This document shows positions 61,110 to 64,000 of a stretch of DNA of 64,000 bases, piece by piece. A model generated the notes under the pieces. It ran no database searches, was not told where the DNA came from, and saw only the letters and a program-made list of their open reading frames with translations. Source of the stretch: Bdellovibrio sp. ArHS (GTDB lineage: Bacteria > Bdellovibrionota > Bdellovibrionia > Bdellovibrionales > Bdellovibrionaceae); contig NZ_JTEV01000011.1 of NCBI RefSeq assembly GCF_000786105.1, forward strand, positions 124,001 through 188,000, read 5' to 3'. The stretch's first letter is position 1. The number at the start of each line of letters is the position of its first letter. The position numbers and the translations under genes were made by a program.

Positions 61110-64000
61110 ATGACTCATAAGACGCGTCTTTTTCTATTCACGACTGCTCTCGTTCTGGGGATCTTACTCATCACGGGAAGCATCGGATACAGAATCGGCG
61201 CCTCGACACTTCGGCAAAGTGGCGCCGAAAAGCTTATTCAGGCCCGAAAAGCGAAGACGCGCGAGCTGACACAGAACTTTCAATATCTGAACAACATCCT
61301 GCTATCATTTTCAGAAACAACCGCTATACAGAAATTTCTCGAAAATTCCCCCAAAGACCAAAGCGAAATAAGACGATATCTGTTACGCAATGGTGTCGAG
61401 GCCGGTTGGCGTGCCTTGATTGCAAGACAAGATGAATCGCCGCAGACCCAGAATATTCTAAAGTCCCTGTCGCAGATGGCCCCCTTAAGTATTTTTTTGC
61501 AGGCGCAGTTTCTGCAAGAGGCTCTGCATGAAAACAAAAAGCCTCGGGATATCATTGAGCCCATGCGCTCGCCAAAATTGTCGTATTTTAAATCGCACGC
61601 CCTCATTCATAACTTCGTTTTAAGTCTGATAGAAAAAAACGGCCTGGCTGATGTTATTCTCATCGATCCCGGCGGAAATATTGTCTACACTGCCAATAAA
61701 AAACTAAATTTTGGCGCCAATTTAGTTAACGGCAGCTTCGCCAATACCCGTTTCGCGCAAATTTACGCTTGGTCATCGGAAGCTCCACGGGGAACTACTA
61801 AATTTTTTGATTTTTCACCTATCGCCCAATTAGAATCACAAACCGTCGCGTTCTTTGCGGCACCAGTTTATTCTTCCGCCGAAAAACAATTAGGAACGCT
61901 GGTCTTTCAAATTCCCACTCAGAAGATTGATGACATTCTTTCCAATAACAAGGATTGGAATTCCCTGGGGCTGGGAACTTCAGGGGAAGTAGTCGCCTTT
62001 GGACCTGAAGGAATGATGCGCAATACTTCCCGATATTTTTTTGAGAACCCGAACAGATTTCTCACCGACCTGCGACGATTTCACCGCTCTAGCAAAGAAG
62101 ACGATCTCATTTTTAAGTCGCAATCAACGGCGATGATCTTAAGTCTTTCCAAGGAAAACCTTCAAGAATATCTGGAAATGTCAGAAATTGTGGACACGTC
62201 AGAGGATTACGTCGGGACGTTGTCTATGAAATCCGTGGGTAAAGTGATTTTTCCAGATGAAACGACCTGGATTATTGTCGCAAAGATGAGCATGAAAGAA
62301 GCCGTAGCCCCTCTCAAAGAGCATGCGGCGGCTTTGTTATTCGGGCTGCTTCTAATTCTCATCATCTCTTTTGGCGCGGCCTATTGGATTTCAAGGAATC
62401 TGTTCAATCCCCTCAAGAAACTCTGGCTTGCTCTTCGCGCTCTCGAGTCTTTTTCCTTTCAAAAATTGACAGTGCCGCGCAAAGGAGAGTTTCGAAATAT
62501 CTCAGAGTCGTTCAACGAAGTTTCGGACAAATTCAAAAACTTGAAGTCTCACCGGGACTTTCTGGAAAACATGCTTTCTTCACTTCATGAGACACTTTTC
62601 ATCGTTGAATACTCGCCTCCTCTTGATGAAAAATCTTCTGCCCTTACCCTTCGGGCCGCAAATTCTTCAGCGGCGGATGCCTTGGGCATGACGCCGGCAT
62701 CACTCAAAGGGTCCGAATTAAGACGTTGGATTGAGATGGACTATTCCGCTCTGGACGAACAGTTGCGGAAAGCCGATGCCACAGGCGAGTTCACATTAGA
62801 AGGATTTTTAAAGAAGAACTCTGGGGGGACAATGCCCGTGGAACTCTCCTGGGCTCGGGTTAAAAACGAAAGTGAGAATAAAATTATTCTGGTCGCTGTT
62901 GGCCGTGACACTGGTTGGAAAAAAGAAGTCACCAAACAATTAAAGCTCAAAGAAGATCTTCTTAAGGAATCGCAATCCCTTTCTAAAACAGGTTCTTTTC
63001 GCTTAGACCTTAAAACAGGAAACGGCATCTGGTCCGAGGAGGAATTTATTTTATTCGGATTGGACCCGAAAAAAGTCAAACCCACTGACAACATTTTCAG
63101 ATCGATGATTATCCCTGAAGATCAGCCCCTTTGGGATATGGCCCTAAAAACTTCGCGGGAAAGCATGCAACCGTTCGACGTTGACCTGCGCGCCAAACCA
63201 AGCGGTTCCCCTGAATTTATATGGGTGCGCTGTCGCGGCCGCACGGAATATGACGAATACGGCAACCCTCTCTACATTTACGGAACAACTCAAGACATCA
63301 CGGAGCTTCGCCGTGCTGAGCAGTCTTTAATTGCTGCCAAAAATGAAGCCCTTAAGTCCTCACACGCGAAGTCTGAGTTCTTAGCACGCATGAGTCACGA
63401 AATTCGCACTCCTATGAATGCAATCATGGGCATGGCGGATTTGCTGCAAGAGACAAAACTCGACGCCGATCAAAAGTACTACGTGAAGATTTTCGTGAAA
63501 GCCGGCGAAGTACTAATGGCACTCATAAATGACATCCTCGATCTCTCCAAAATCGAAGCCGGAGAAGTCTCTATCGAAAATATTCCGTTTGATCTAGGGC
63601 GAATGATGGTCGACGTCGAAGAGATGATGAAACCCAGAGCTCTTGAAAAGGCCTTAAGTTATTCTTTTGACATAGCGCCGGACGTTTCTCCCTATGTCAT
63701 GGGGGACCCGACGAAACTTCGCCAGGTTCTGATCAACCTGGTTGGAAACTCGTTGAAATTCACCCAACAAGGACAAATTCGCGTTTCCGTAGCAAAAAAC
63801 CCGTCAAAAAAAGACTCGCTCCTTTTCAGTGTTGCGGATTCGGGGGTAGGAATACCATCTTCTAAGCAGCACTTAATATTTCAAAAATTTTCGCAAGCCG
63901 ACAGCACAGTATCTAGAAAATACGGCGGAACCGGCTTGGGCTTGGCGATTTCAAAAAGTCTTATCGAGCTTATGGGTGGAAAAATTTGGTTCAAAAGCCA
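61110..64000 (+). CDS. Large membrane-bound sensor histidine kinase, 3' end outside window
   Basis: 963 codons are visible and the frame is still open at the window end. Order: transmembrane helix 1 (about 7-28); a periplasmic domain of about 380 residues with repeats of sensor type; helix 2 (about 410-430); a HAMP-like linker (NPLKKLW); two PAS regions (about 490-610 and 625-740, with TQDITELRR exit); HisKA with H763 in MSHEIRTPMN; and HATPase_c with NLVGNSLKFTQQG, DSGVGIP and KYGGTGLGLAISKS. A receiver may follow beyond the edge. Start at 61110, ATG, six bases after the HPt stop. Confidence 0.9.
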   Translation, partial: MTHKTRLFLFTTALVLGILLITGSIGYRIGASTLRQSGAEKLIQARKAKTRELTQNFQYLNNILLSFSETTAIQKFLENSPKDQSEIRRYLLRNGVEAGWRALIARQDESPQTQNILKSLSQMAPLSIFLQAQFLQEALHENKKPRDIIEPMRSPKLSYFKSHALIHNFVLSLIEKNGLADVILIDPGGNIVYTANKKLNFGANLVNGSFANTRFAQIYAWSSEAPRGTTKFFDFSPIAQLESQTVAFFAAPVYSSAEKQLGTLVFQIPTQKIDDILSNNKDWNSLGLGTSGEVVAFGPEGMMRNTSRYFFENPNRFLTDLRRFHRSSKEDDLIFKSQSTAMILSLSKENLQEYLEMSEIVDTSEDYVGTLSMKSVGKVIFPDETTWIIVAKMSMKEAVAPLKEHAAALLFGLLLILIISFGAAYWISRNLFNPLKKLWLALRALESFSFQKLTVPRKGEFRNISESFNEVSDKFKNLKSHRDFLENMLSSLHETLFIVEYSPPLDEKSSALTLRAANSSAADALGMTPASLKGSELRRWIEMDYSALDEQLRKADATGEFTLEGFLKKNSGGTMPVELSWARVKNESENKIILVAVGRDTGWKKEVTKQLKLKEDLLKESQSLSKTGSFRLDLKTGNGIWSEEEFILFGLDPKKVKPTDNIFRSMIIPEDQPLWDMALKTSRESMQPFDVDLRAKPSGSPEFIWVRCRGRTEYDEYGNPLYIYGTTQDITELRRAEQSLIAAKNEALKSSHAKSEFLARMSHEIRTPMNAIMGMADLLQETKLDADQKYYVKIFVKAGEVLMALINDILDLSKIEAGEVSIENIPFDLGRMMVDVEEMMKPRALEKALSYSFDIAPDVSPYVMGDPTKLRQVLINLVGNSLKFTQQGQIRVSVAKNPSKKDSLLFSVADSGVGIPSSKQHLIFQKFSQADSTVSRKYGGTGLGLAISKSLIELMGGKIWFKS

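Overview
The window looks like chromosome from a Bdellovibrio-type predatory bacterium (Bdellovibrionota). This is inferred from gene content and style: moderate GC, dense short operons on both strands, many exported and lipid-anchored proteins, a muropeptide-type permease, several large sensor kinases, a giant RCC1-repeat lipoprotein and a soluble lytic transglycosylase. No rRNA or species marker is present, so the genus is an inference.

1-9.1 kb: the 3' part of arginine decarboxylase (speA), then a RAYT-type HUH transposase gene caged between two near-identical 39-bp inverted repeats that abut the stop codons of speA and yejE. Next come a yejABE-like peptide importer (minus strand), an agmatinase-family ureohydrolase overlapping an ArsC/Spx-like gene, a 44-codon membrane peptide and an MscS channel. 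9.1-24.5 kb is almost all minus strand: a His-rich lipoprotein, dinB, an acyltransferase pair, a ku-ligD-ppc operon (NHEJ repair joined to PEP carboxylase), an OlsB-like acyltransferase, and a tesA-ybbA-ybbP-sua5 operon behind a glycine-rich RRM protein. 24.6-33.4 kb holds yajQ and slyD, then a plus-strand series: HNH nuclease, GNAT, an adenosine-deaminase-like hydrolase, an AmpG-like permease, type II NADH dehydrogenase, a type III polyketide synthase with a coupled membrane protein, and a DUF488 protein.

33.4-38.6 kb is an accessory island. It has gene-poor, AT-rich DNA, an orphan gene, a tyrosine integrase cut off by a decayed IS3 element, and a DarT/DarG-type DNA ADP-ribosylation toxin-antitoxin pair whose toxin has an extra C-terminal beta-rich domain. 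It ends at a tRNA-Ser(GGA) gene.

38.9-64 kb: a 1.6-kilo-residue CUB/Calx-beta/RCC1 lipoprotein; a trehalose locus (GH15 hydrolase divergent from fused OtsA-OtsB); a PAS-rich hybrid histidine kinase; an amino-acid-type binding protein; a RadD-like helicase; a beta-barrel candidate; a lytic transglycosylase; rsmG; an M24 aminopeptidase divergent from an HTH regulator; a quinone reductase; a small secreted protein; and Rnk. The window closes with an orphan PhnD-like binding lipoprotein divergent from an HPt gene and a large membrane sensor kinase that runs off the end, plausibly one sensory system.

The most interesting items are the DarTG variant in the island, the RAYT gene boxed by REP-like repeats fused to stop codons, and the PhnD/HPt/kinase module.
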